Shown: positions 1-6,411 of the stretch, one piece after another
How positions within the stretch are numbered: the stretch's first letter is position 1
How the letters are laid out: each line of letters starts with the position of its first letter
Assembly (NCBI GenBank): GCA_023255095.1
Contig: JALRJJ010000087.1
Span: 1-14,862 of the forward strand
Source of the DNA: a bacterium
GTDB lineage: Bacteria; Fidelibacterota; Marinisomatia; Marinisomatales; Marinisomataceae
Reading direction: 5' to 3'
DNA length: 14,862 nucleotides
Made by a program: the position numbers and the translations under genes
The notes under the pieces: model-generated
Databases searched by the model: none
Seen by the model: the letters and a program-made list of their open reading frames with translations, nothing else
What the model was told of the DNA's origin: nothing

Positions 1-17
1 TATCTATAAACAACAAT

Positions 18-581
18 TTATATTTTTTTTAAACCAGCTGCAGAAATATCTGTTGAAAATTTATAAGCAAAATATAATGAAGTAGAATAAAAAACATCAC
101 CAATGATACTATTACTATAGAAAGGAATTGCTAAAGCATAACAATGAACCAGTCCCTGAAGATTTAATGTATACATTCCACTGGAAATCCAAACTCCAAA
201 ATTACTCAGTAAAAAAAAGATTGTAGAACCAGATAGGCTTAAGGCTAAAACTTTTGGAAAATTGATAGATCGAAATAGTTTAGTTTTTGTTAAAAAAGCA
301 AAAAGGATAAACGGTGAATAAATCCATATAAATCCTGGAGTTAAAATCTGAAAATCAGTGTAATAACCACTATAGATATAATTATTAATAAATAAATCGC
401 TTACAAACATTGCCAGCATTGGAATCCAAAAAAAAGAGGATCCTTTTAGAACTTGAGATGAAAAAACCATTAAGCCAATTAATGGGGTAACATTTGGAGG
501 GTGGGGTACTGTTCTTCCTAGAACTAGAATCAATAAAAGAACTGCAAATGTTAGATAGTTTCTATTTGTTTTTAAGATCAT
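18..581 (-). CDS. DUF6580 family multi-pass membrane protein, putative transporter
   Basis: This 187-residue, very hydrophobic protein has about five membrane segments (roughly residues 10-24, 31-46, 50-66, 83-98 and 112-132, then another near 155-172). Family-like landmarks are R23, HPPN at 27-30, SD at 61-62, NFGVW at 127-131, GLVHCY at 143-148, AIPF at 151-154 and GD at 161-162. I recognise it as DUF6580, whose members are annotated as putative transport proteins resembling ECF-type substrate-binding (S) components; no substrate is established. The ATG overlaps the 3' end of the Ni-SOD gene by 20 nt, so the two are probably translated together. That neighbour suggests metal, perhaps nickel, uptake, but this is inference. 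It is the last gene of the long minus-strand run; the window ends 17 nt downstream, too short to show a terminator. Family call fairly sure, substrate unknown. Confidence 0.8.
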   Translation of the reverse strand: MILKTNRNYLTFAVLLLILVLGRTVPHPPNVTPLIGLMVFSSQVLKGSSFFWIPMLAMFVSDLFINNYIYSGYYTDFQILTPGFIWIYSPFILFAFLTKTKLFRSINFPKVLALSLSGSTIFFLLSNFGVWISSGMYTLNLQGLVHCYALAIPFYSNSIIGDVFYSTSLYFAYKFSTDISAAGLKKI

Positions 582-1023
582 TTAAATGTGTTTTCCCATG
601 TTCATCAAAATATAAATTAACAAAACTATTCAAGTTTGATAATAAATTATTTGCATTAGCAGTATCAATTGTTTGTTTACATTTCATCGCATCAACTAAA
701 ATTGCGTGCAATATTTGAATCTTTTGTAAATATAAACTATCTCCACTATTGATTTTAATTCTCTGAGTTAAAAAATACTCACTGATGATATTTTGTATTT
801 CCTGCGCATGTTCTTCTTTAGACATTGTCCATCGAACTATTTGAAAACTTTGATCCTCAATTCCTTGATTCTGTTTTATGAAATTCATTGATTTAGTGAT
901 TGTAAAGACATGCTCTTCAATCATTCTAATTCTCATAGCATCATCATAAATACCGCAAGGTAATTGACAGTGGGCCATTAGTGAAGACAATAGGATAATA
1001 AAATAAATTGCTATTTTTTGCAT
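562..1023 (-). CDS. sodN: Nickel superoxide dismutase with Sec signal peptide
   Basis: Ni-SOD converts superoxide to O2 and H2O2 at a nickel held by the N-terminal hook HCxxPCGxY. Residues 1-17 are a classical signal peptide: K3, a hydrophobic core at 4-16, then A17. H18 C19 Q L P C23 G I Y26 follow at once. Cleavage after A17 would give a mature protein of 136 residues starting with His1, Cys2, Cys6 and Tyr9, exactly the ligand spacing of Streptomyces Ni-SOD (117 residues). The helical remainder, including an SEYF segment near 81-84, also fits the family. Known Ni-SODs usually have a short non-hydrophobic leader cut by the SodX protease; no sodX lies nearby, so signal peptidase I would do the job here and place the enzyme in the periplasm or on the surface. 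The gene sits 8 nt after the sulfotransferase and overlaps the DUF6580 gene. The alignment was made by eye, but the hook is distinctive. Confidence 0.9.
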   Translation of the reverse strand: MQKIAIYFIILLSSLMAHCQLPCGIYDDAMRIRMIEEHVFTITKSMNFIKQNQGIEDQSFQIVRWTMSKEEHAQEIQNIISEYFLTQRIKINSGDSLYLQKIQILHAILVDAMKCKQTIDTANANNLLSNLNSFVNLYFDEHGKTHLNDLKNK

Positions 1024-1031
1024 TTTGAAAA

Positions 1032-2135
1032 CTAATTAAAGTATTTTTTATAAACAAAATTAAAATCGGTATGAATTTGCTTTTCCTTTAAATCAAAATA
1101 TTCTAAATCGAAATTTTTATGTTCAGAAGAATAATTACTCGAATCATATTGAGAAAGTATATCTTTCAATTGCTTAGATTGTTGTAAATCAAGAAAAATA
1201 GAAACTCGTTTCATCACCTGTTGAAAATTGTTTAATAAGTCGCAATATTTTATAATTATATAACTATTAGGATTTAGATTTTTTAGTAGTTTTTCGGTCT
1301 CTTCATACCAAATTTTTATTTCTTGATATGCAGATTTTCTATAAAGGATTTTCTCGATCTTTTTCAGCTTATTACCAAACCTAATTTTTTCTTGCATGGA
1401 GAAATAAGAAACTAAAACTTCTTTTGGATCTCTTATGAGAATGACCATCTTTATGTCAGGGAAAATTGACTGAATAGTCTTTCCCTTGAAAATAAATGGA
1501 TTTGATTTTGATAAAATCTGAGCTTTGTTACCCAAATAAAGTTGTTTTTTCCAAAATTCCTGCAAGAAAACAACAGAATCTTGATGACGCTTGATATTTG
1601 AGGGATTGTCAATTAATAATTGGGATGAAAGATTAGAAAACTTTTGGTCCACCTTGAACCAAGGAATCAAATGATTTGAAATCCATTGAGAATCTAATCG
1701 GTGCAGAAACAAAAGCATTTCATCTTCTTCAATTTTATTCAATTTTACTGAATGTCCACCTTTTCTTCCTTCAATGCGTGTAAGTTGTAATTTTACAAGC
1801 AAAAAAAAGACTGGATTCAGAATTTTTCTTAAAATGACAGAAGGAAAAATATAGTCCCAGGTAGTATTGCTTTGAAATTGGTCTAGATTCGATAAAACCT
1901 TATGGAAGAAAGTAGTCCCACTTCGATTGACTCCCATAATTAAGACAGGGTTATTTATTTTTATTTCTCTAATAGAAGGAAAAAATATTTTGTCTAAAAA
2001 AAGAAACAAAGAATTTATCAAATAATAAATGGGATAAATGGTTAAAAAAAGAAAAGCAAATAAAATTTTACCACTTCTAATCAGAACAATTACTGAAATT
2101 ATAAAAAGACCCAATGTGTTATTTGGGATTTTCAT
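1032..2135 (-). CDS. Membrane-anchored sulfotransferase family protein
   Basis: The 367-residue protein begins with two hydrophobic stretches (about 8-20 and 24-48), which should anchor it in the membrane with the catalytic domain on one side. The sulfotransferase domain then starts with the 5'-phosphosulfate-binding loop GVNRSGTTF at 68-76 and has the 3'-phosphate-binding segment IRDPKEVLVSYFS at 234-246. The acidic EEDE at 136-139 is typical of the bacterial Sulfotransfer_3 group. It should move sulfate from PAPS to a lipid, glycan or small molecule; the acceptor cannot be read from the sequence. It lies between the Lys-rich small protein (9 nt upstream) and sodN (8 nt downstream). No PAPS-synthesis gene is present in the window. 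Family call is firm, substrate unknown. Confidence 0.85.
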   Translation of the reverse strand: MKIPNNTLGLFIISVIVLIRSGKILFAFLFLTIYPIYYLINSLFLFLDKIFFPSIREIKINNPVLIMGVNRSGTTFFHKVLSNLDQFQSNTTWDYIFPSVILRKILNPVFFLLVKLQLTRIEGRKGGHSVKLNKIEEDEMLLFLHRLDSQWISNHLIPWFKVDQKFSNLSSQLLIDNPSNIKRHQDSVVFLQEFWKKQLYLGNKAQILSKSNPFIFKGKTIQSIFPDIKMVILIRDPKEVLVSYFSMQEKIRFGNKLKKIEKILYRKSAYQEIKIWYEETEKLLKNLNPNSYIIIKYCDLLNNFQQVMKRVSIFLDLQQSKQLKDILSQYDSSNYSSEHKNFDLEYFDLKEKQIHTDFNFVYKKYFN

Positions 2136-2144
2136 TAAAAAGAT

Positions 2145-2300
2145 TTAGCTTTTTTTTGCTTTAGGACTTTTTTTCTTGATTTCTTTTTTATCAGAAGTTT
2201 CTTTAGCAGGTTTATTTTTTAATAAGGATTTAATTTTTAACTTTAACCTTAGTTTTCTTTTCTTATGCTTACTATTGACTAATTTCTTTTTCTTATTCAT
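2145..2300 (-). CDS. Lys-rich 51-residue basic small protein
   Basis: An ATG-started frame of 51 codons encodes a strongly basic protein: 22 Lys, 2 Arg and 1 His against 3 acidic residues. It begins MNKKKKLVNSKHKKRKLRLK and ends in an Ala/Pro/Lys tail (SPKAKKS). There is no hydrophobic segment. Such composition suits binding to RNA, DNA or the ribosome, but I do not recognise a family. Its ATG overlaps the stop of the preceding 36-residue gene in an ATGA arrangement, and GGAG lies about 12 nt upstream. The sulfotransferase ATG follows 9 nt after its stop. Without this gene the run would have an unexplained gap of about 285 nt. AT-rich DNA easily produces Lys-rich frames, so coding status rests on the tight packing. 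Confidence 0.6.
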   Translation of the reverse strand: MNKKKKLVNSKHKKRKLRLKLKIKSLLKNKPAKETSDKKEIKKKSPKAKKS

Positions 2301-2407
2301 TTCTCTTTGTCTCCTTTAAAAACCATCAGATATAATCCAATGTGTGCAGCGACAAAAACTATAAAGAAAAAAATTGGAAATAACAAATCATGCCAAAAAT
2401 TGCTCAT
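2297..2407 (-). CDS. 36-residue single-pass membrane protein
   Basis: This ATG-started frame encodes a 36-residue peptide: a short N-terminus (MSNFWHD), one hydrophobic segment at about 8-30 and a charged C-terminal tail KGDKEK. The positive charge at the end suggests the tail stays in the cytoplasm. I know no family for it. It starts 13 nt after the GNAT stop, and its TGA shares four bases (ATGA) with the start of the Lys-rich gene, a classic coupling arrangement. Together the two fill the space between GNAT and sulfotransferase exactly. A true gene is likely but unproven. Confidence 0.55.
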   Translation of the reverse strand: MSNFWHDLLFPIFFFIVFVAAHIGLYLMVFKGDKEK

Positions 2408-2420
2408 TTTTTTTACCTAT

Positions 2421-2912
2421 TCAGTTAAGTTGTTTGATAAGGAACTGTACTTCTTTAGTTCCTTGCTCCGTAAATTGCGAACCACATTCTAAAAAATCAA
2501 ATCTTTTATGAAATCTAAGTGAACCCGGATTAGGCGGTTGAATATTTACTTCGCAAATGATACTAGAAAAATTATTCAAGCAAGAAAACGTAATTAGGTC
2601 AAGATAAAAAGCTGTACCGATCTTCATATTTTGAAACTGAGGCATTATTGATATTCTATCAATATAAATAAAATTAGAATATTTTTTGGAAACCCATTGA
2701 TAGTTTGGGCTATCATAATTTTTATCTTCAATAAGGCATAACAAAAATCCTGCGGGATTTCCATTATAAAAAGCTACTTTTAAATAATGAGAATTTTTAA
2801 CCAATAATTTCAATTTATCCAAGGTCAAATTTCCAACCTGTGGCTTATTTAATTGATTACATTCAAAGATAAATTCTAAATCCTCTTTTGAAAAATCTTT
2901 GAGTTGAAGCAT
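2421..2912 (-). CDS. GNAT family N-acetyltransferase
   Basis: This 163-residue protein has the GNAT fold order: an N-terminal strand-helix part (LKDFSKEDLEFIFECN), a middle strand that turns back (KVAFYNGNPAGFLLCLIED, 45-63), and the acetyl-CoA pocket IDRISIMPQFQNMKIGTAFY at 84-103, where Q94-NMKI-G99 stands for the pyrophosphate-binding Q/RxxGxG/A loop. The C-terminal NPGSLRFHKRFDF (128-140) is the usual GNAT motif with an Asn and a helix. It should transfer an acetyl group from acetyl-CoA to an amine; the substrate is unknown. The ATG is 3 nt after the Yip1 stop, which places it in the same run. Family call is sound, specificity open. Confidence 0.8.
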   Translation of the reverse strand: MLQLKDFSKEDLEFIFECNQLNKPQVGNLTLDKLKLLVKNSHYLKVAFYNGNPAGFLLCLIEDKNYDSPNYQWVSKKYSNFIYIDRISIMPQFQNMKIGTAFYLDLITFSCLNNFSSIICEVNIQPPNPGSLRFHKRFDFLECGSQFTEQGTKEVQFLIKQLN

Positions 2913-2915
2913 GCA

Positions 2916-3482
2916 TTATGCTCCAATTAATGGATTGGTTGAAGAAATAGCATTTTCTGCTACTCCAATAAAAAACCAAGTAAATCCAATAAATAACATC
3001 AAAGTAATCATCATTAGAATCATAGCAACAATTGAAACTCCTACAGCTCTAACAGTGGAATGAAAATCTAGCGCTTGTCTGACTGCAACTGTAAATGCAG
3101 CAATTTGGAGAAAAGGAATAATTAAATCAACCAGACCACCAATTAAGGGGATGACACTAAAGACATACAAGAGACCGGGAGCAGAAGCAAATCCAAGCGT
3201 TCTTAAGAGTTCGCCAGTATTTGAAGACGTATGAGGTTCAGGTAAAATTTTTGTTCCTACAAAAACAATAAACATTGACCAAATTATCCATCTTACAACA
3301 CTGCCAAGAGCTCCTTGAGCTAAAATGATTGGATTCAAACTACCAATTACGATACCTTGAACGATTGAAACTAAAATAACAGTCATTAACGCCTGATTGG
3401 TTAATGATTTATCGGATTCAACCATCTCATAAAATGCCACATCTAGAGTTATAGCTTTATATAATCTTTGAAAATATGTCAT
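2916..3482 (-). CDS. Yip1 family integral membrane protein
   Basis: The 188-residue protein has a short cytoplasmic N-terminus (MTYFQRLYKAITLDVAFYEM) followed by about five hydrophobic segments. LLRTLGFASAPGLLYVF in the middle is the typical Yip1-domain motif (PF04893), where a small conserved loop precedes the third transmembrane helix. Bacterial Yip1 proteins have no agreed function; eukaryotic relatives work with Rab GTPases in membrane traffic, which does not transfer to bacteria. It starts 12 nt after the queF stop, with AAAGG about 9 nt upstream of the ATG as a weak ribosome site. The association with queuosine genes may be only positional. Confidence 0.75.
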   Translation of the reverse strand: MTYFQRLYKAITLDVAFYEMVESDKSLTNQALMTVILVSIVQGIVIGSLNPIILAQGALGSVVRWIIWSMFIVFVGTKILPEPHTSSNTGELLRTLGFASAPGLLYVFSVIPLIGGLVDLIIPFLQIAAFTVAVRQALDFHSTVRAVGVSIVAMILMMITLMLFIGFTWFFIGVAENAISSTNPLIGA

Positions 3483-3494
3483 CTTTTTACCTTT

Positions 3495-3881
3495 TTATAA
3501 ACCACCTTCAATACAAGTGGTATCAAAACCTCCTCTTGTATTATACACAGTAGTTATCTTTATACGATTTGTCTTGAGAAGTTTTTTCAGATCCTCATAA
3601 ATCTTTTTGGTCACCGCTTCTTGATAAATACCAACATTTCTGAAACTAACAAAATAATACTTTAAGGACTTTAGTTCTACGCACTTACCTCCCTCCGGAT
3701 AGTATTCAATAATAACATCAGCTAAATCTGGCAATCCACTAAAAGGACACACAGCACTAAATTCTCTAGTCTCTGTTACAATATATTGATTAGGACTGTC
3801 AAAAGGAAATGCTTCTAATAGATCTGAATTAATAGAATCTTCAGATAAGAACTCAAATTGTCTTCCGTCGGCTTTAGGCAT
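3495..3881 (-). CDS. queF: NADPH-dependent 7-cyano-7-deazaguanine reductase QueF (short, type I)
   Basis: QueF reduces the nitrile of preQ0 to the amine of preQ1 in the cytoplasm, the step before tRNA insertion. The 128-residue length fits the unimodular (B. subtilis-type) enzyme. The catalytic Cys45 lies in EFSAVCPFSGLPD, and Asp52 in the same segment is the proton donor. The NADPH/substrate signature appears as VELKSLKYYFVSFRNVGIYQE (68-88), with Glu69 and Glu88 kept but Gln87 where many family members have His. I chose the ATG at 3881: a longer frame opens at 3914, but its extra 11 residues are the out-of-frame copy of the queD end, while homologues begin near GRQFEFL. This start overlaps queD by 8 nt and follows a run of seven G. 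Confidence 0.93.
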   Translation of the reverse strand: MPKADGRQFEFLSEDSINSDLLEAFPFDSPNQYIVTETREFSAVCPFSGLPDLADVIIEYYPEGGKCVELKSLKYYFVSFRNVGIYQEAVTKKIYEDLKKLLKTNRIKITTVYNTRGGFDTTCIEGGL

Positions 3882-4242
3882 TTCCCCCCCAATAAGTACA
3901 ACCATAGTTGTCACCTTCGCTTACTGTAATTGAATGCAAAGACTTGAGGTCGTTTTTTAAATTGTTCCAAATCCATTGAGCTAATTTTTCAGTTGTAGGA
4001 TTTTCAAGACCTTGAATATCATTTAAATAAGAATGATCCAAAATTGAATGGATTTTTTGATTATATATTTGATCGATGTCATAAAAATCTATTACCCAAC
4101 CTGTCTTAGTATTGATTTCATCTTGAATAGTAACAGTAATATGAAAAGTATGTCCATGTACTTTGGCGCAAGGATGACTAGTATCTATTTTGGTCAACTT
4201 CCTTGCCGCGTGAAATTCATATTTTCTTTTCAATTCAAACAT
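3874..4242 (-). CDS. queD: 6-carboxy-5,6,7,8-tetrahydropterin synthase QueD
   Basis: QueD converts dihydroneopterin triphosphate to 6-carboxytetrahydropterin, the first committed step toward preQ0. At 122 residues it matches the short bacterial form of the PTPS fold. The zinc ligands are His11 (YEFHAARKL), His29 and His31 (CAKVHGHTFHITV). The catalytic residues are Cys25, Asp69-His70 (LDHSYLND) and Glu109 (VSEGDNYG). NPTTEKLA at 81-88 carries the pterin-anchoring Glu85. The ATG shares one base with the queE stop (TAATG), and the 3' end overlaps queF. The substrate comes from GTP cyclohydrolase I (FolE), which is not in this window. Confidence 0.95.
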   Translation of the reverse strand: MFELKRKYEFHAARKLTKIDTSHPCAKVHGHTFHITVTIQDEINTKTGWVIDFYDIDQIYNQKIHSILDHSYLNDIQGLENPTTEKLAQWIWNNLKNDLKSLHSITVSEGDNYGCTYWGGNA

Positions 4243-4865
4243 TATTTTATTCCCATCAATTTATGAGTTTGCAAACTTAACTTCCATTTTGGATTTTTAA
4301 TACAATAATTTACGCATTCTAAGGTGCTTTTTTCTACTTCCATTCCATCCATGGGTTGGAGAAAAAAATGGTCAAATTGAAATGATTCGAATTTTGAAGG
4401 GTCAAAATTTTTTTGAGGGTATACCAGTTTTAATTCATTGCCAAATTCAAGAACTAGTTTTGAATTTGCTTTGGGGCTGACGCAAATCCAATCAATATTA
4501 TCGGGAGGTAAAATTGTTCCATTTGTTTCAACAGCAATCTGAAATCCTTTACGGTGTACTTCATCGATTAATTCTTTATCTAACTGCAACAAAGGTTCTC
4601 CTCCTGTAAAAACAACAAAAGGTTCGGAGTCACCTTGCCATTGATTTTCAATTAAATTTGCTAAGCTTTTTGAATGATATTTTCCACCATTTTCACCATC
4701 AATACCCCAAAAATCTGTATCACAAAATTGACAAATAGCTGTTGATCTATCCTTTTCAAGACCAGTCCAAAGATTACACCCCGAAAAACGACAAAAAACT
4801 GCAGGTCTTCCAGTATGATACCCTTCCCCCTGAAGAGTGAAATATATTTCTTTAATGGAATACAT
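4242..4865 (-). CDS. queE: 7-carboxy-7-deazaguanine synthase QueE (radical SAM)
   Basis: QueE rearranges 6-carboxytetrahydropterin to 7-carboxy-7-deazaguanine with a 4Fe-4S cluster, SAM and Mg2+. The N-terminal substrate-binding motif FTLQGEGYHTGRPAVF (9-24) is typical. The cluster cysteines are C30-X14-C45-X2-C48, the variant spacing of many QueE proteins rather than the common CX3CX2C. SAM contacts appear at FTGGEPLLQL (near 86-95) and VETNGT. LQPMDG near the C-terminus is also a QueE signature. The 207-residue length is normal. It shares one base (TAATG) with queC upstream and with queD downstream, so translation of the three is probably coupled. Confidence 0.95.
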   Translation of the reverse strand: MYSIKEIYFTLQGEGYHTGRPAVFCRFSGCNLWTGLEKDRSTAICQFCDTDFWGIDGENGGKYHSKSLANLIENQWQGDSEPFVVFTGGEPLLQLDKELIDEVHRKGFQIAVETNGTILPPDNIDWICVSPKANSKLVLEFGNELKLVYPQKNFDPSKFESFQFDHFFLQPMDGMEVEKSTLECVNYCIKNPKWKLSLQTHKLMGIK

Positions 4866-5539
4866 TATTGTAGGCTTGGGTCAATTAAATTTAACTCCTT
4901 AAAACCATTGATGCGCAAAATGCAAGCATCACATTCTCGGCAGGGAAGTCCCTTAATTGGATCATAACATGAATGTGTTAAAGAATAATCTACCCCAAGA
5001 TTTAATCCCATTGTAATAATTTCAGATTTCTTCAAATGTATCAAGGGAGTATGAATTCGAATTTTTTGAGACCCTTGTGAAAACTTTGTCGCGAGATTAG
5101 CCATTTCTTGAAATGCCTTGATAAATTCAGGACGACAATCTGGATATCCGCTATAGTCCAAAGCATTCACGCCAATAAAAATGTCAAAGATATTGTTGAC
5201 CTCTGCATATGCAAGAGCATAGGATAAAAAAATGGTGTTACGAACTGGCACATAGGTGACAGGAATTTCTTCATTGTTACTTCTATTTTTTGGTACTTGA
5301 ATGTTATCTGTTAACGCAGAATTCCCAAACTGTCTTAAGTCAATAGTTAAAATCTTATGATTATCAATTGATAATTTCTCAAGAATTTTCTTAGCGGCAG
5401 AAAGTTCGTATTTATGATTTTGTTCATAATCAAAACTAATTGCGTGGACAATAAATTCTTGGTTCGCCTTGTAAAGTACTGTTGTCGAATCGAGACCGCC
5501 ACTAAATAAGACTACACAATGTTTCTTATCTTTTTTCAT
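4865..5539 (-). CDS. queC: 7-cyano-7-deazaguanine (preQ0) synthase QueC
   Basis: QueC uses ATP and ammonia to turn 7-carboxy-7-deazaguanine into preQ0. The PP-loop for ATP is SGGLDS at residues 13-18. The structural zinc site near the C-terminus is C191-X8-C200-X2-C203-X2-C206 (CYDPIKGLPCRECDAC). VTYVPVRNTIFLSYA in the middle is the usual substrate-pocket block. I start at the ATG at 5539; the codon just before it is an in-frame TTG, a less likely start. It is the first gene of the minus-strand run and faces the GT2 gene across about 50 nt. Operon order C-E-D-F follows from the overlaps. Tgt, QueA and QueG/QueH are not in the window. Confidence 0.95.
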   Translation of the reverse strand: MKKDKKHCVVLFSGGLDSTTVLYKANQEFIVHAISFDYEQNHKYELSAAKKILEKLSIDNHKILTIDLRQFGNSALTDNIQVPKNRSNNEEIPVTYVPVRNTIFLSYALAYAEVNNIFDIFIGVNALDYSGYPDCRPEFIKAFQEMANLATKFSQGSQKIRIHTPLIHLKKSEIITMGLNLGVDYSLTHSCYDPIKGLPCRECDACILRINGFKELNLIDPSLQ

Positions 5540-5592
5540 CAATGGAATATAAAAAAATTAGATTATATATTAGGCCATAAATAACTTCATCA
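5540..5592. promoter_or_regulatory. Divergent intergenic region between queC and the GT2 gene
   Basis: About 53 nt of very AT-rich DNA separate the two divergent starts, so both long runs must be promoted from here or from inside neighbouring genes. On the minus strand TAATTTTT lies 10-20 nt before the queC ATG and differs in one base from the Bacteroidota -7 consensus TAnnTTTG; no convincing -33 TTTG sits at the right distance. I see no preQ1 riboswitch: there is too little room for the aptamer and no C-rich hairpin with an A-rich tail. Promoter function is inferred from layout only. Confidence 0.35.
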
Positions 5593-6411
5593 ATGTTAAA
5601 AGTCTCTGTAATTATTTCCACCTACAATAAATCGAATTTTTTAGAGAAAGTTCTTTGGGGTTATTCCAAGCAAACATACTCAAACTTTGAAATTATAATT
5701 GCTGATGATGGTTCTAGCGAAGAACATCAGAAAAAAAATAAGTCTAACCTATTGTTCAATAATTTGGAATATCAGTATGTCCATCATGAAGATGATGGTT
5801 TTAGAAAATGTAAAATTCTTAATCAAGCTATACTTCAAAGTAAGGGAGATTACTTAATTTTTTCGGATGGTGATTGTATTCCTGATCAAGATTTTGTGGA
5901 AAAGCATGTTTTTCTTGCGGAGAAAGGTCGATTCTTATCTGGAGGACATGTTCCTTTGAATAAAAAAAATTCTTCATCAATTTTTAAAAACGATATAATT
6001 AATCAACAGATTTTCAACAAGTTATTCTTGATTAAAAAAGGGGAAAAAGTATCAAAAAAATTTCTTAAGATGATTAAAAATACTTTCATTGCAAGCGCTT
6101 TAGATAGAATGACCTTAACAAAACCTACATTTAATGGAAATAATAGCTCTGCTTGGAAGAAAGACGTTCTATTAGTTAATGGTTTTGATGAAAGAATGAA
6201 GTATGGAGGATTAGATTGTGAAATGGGCTATCGATTAAATAATCTTGGAATCAAGGGAAAGCAAATCAGACATCAATGTTCTCCATTACATCTTTATCAT
6301 GAAAGGCCTTACAAGAACGATATAGATCGCAAGGCAAATCGAGAAATTCGATCTGAAACTATAGCTTCAAAAAAAATATTTACGGAGCATGGCATTGAAA
6401 AAAGACAATAA
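5593..6411 (+). CDS. Family 2 glycosyltransferase with galactosyltransferase-type C-terminal domain
   Basis: The 272-residue protein has a GT-A fold: VIISTYNKSNFLEKVL (6-21) opens the nucleotide-binding half, ADDGS at 37-41 contacts the nucleotide, and SDGD at 91-94 is the metal-binding DxD equivalent. The C-terminal part, GFDERMKYGGLDCEMGYRL (197-215), matches the Glyco_transf_7C type domain found in galactosyl- and chondroitin-synthase-like enzymes, with GLD/E supplying the catalytic acid. No membrane segment is seen, so it should act on the cytoplasmic side using a nucleotide sugar. The product is probably a surface glycan, given the CDP-glycerol-type enzymes just downstream; donor and acceptor are unknown. 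It is the first gene of the plus-strand run. Confidence 0.85.
   Translation: MLKVSVIISTYNKSNFLEKVLWGYSKQTYSNFEIIIADDGSSEEHQKKNKSNLLFNNLEYQYVHHEDDGFRKCKILNQAILQSKGDYLIFSDGDCIPDQDFVEKHVFLAEKGRFLSGGHVPLNKKNSSSIFKNDIINQQIFNKLFLIKKGEKVSKKFLKMIKNTFIASALDRMTLTKPTFNGNNSSAWKKDVLLVNGFDERMKYGGLDCEMGYRLNNLGIKGKQIRHQCSPLHLYHERPYKNDIDRKANREIRSETIASKKIFTEHGIEKRQ

Noticed and set aside
494..718. Plus-strand frame of 74 codons across the sodN/DUF6580 overlap
   Set aside because: It is antisense to two well-supported genes and has no recognisable domain; its composition reflects the reverse of conserved coding sequence.
18..1023. sodX-type maturation protease beside Ni-SOD
   Set aside because: No serine-protease-like or signal-peptidase-like frame is present in the window; the signal peptide makes one unnecessary.
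2307..2492. Plus-strand frame of 61 codons
   Set aside because: It overlaps the minus-strand small-protein pair and the end of GNAT, and shows no sensible protein features.
4048..4266. Plus-strand frame inside queD
   Set aside because: Antisense to a gene with intact catalytic residues; nothing supports coding.
5540..5592. preQ1 riboswitch upstream of queC
   Set aside because: The leader is too short and lacks the C-rich hairpin and A-rich tail of the known preQ1 aptamers.
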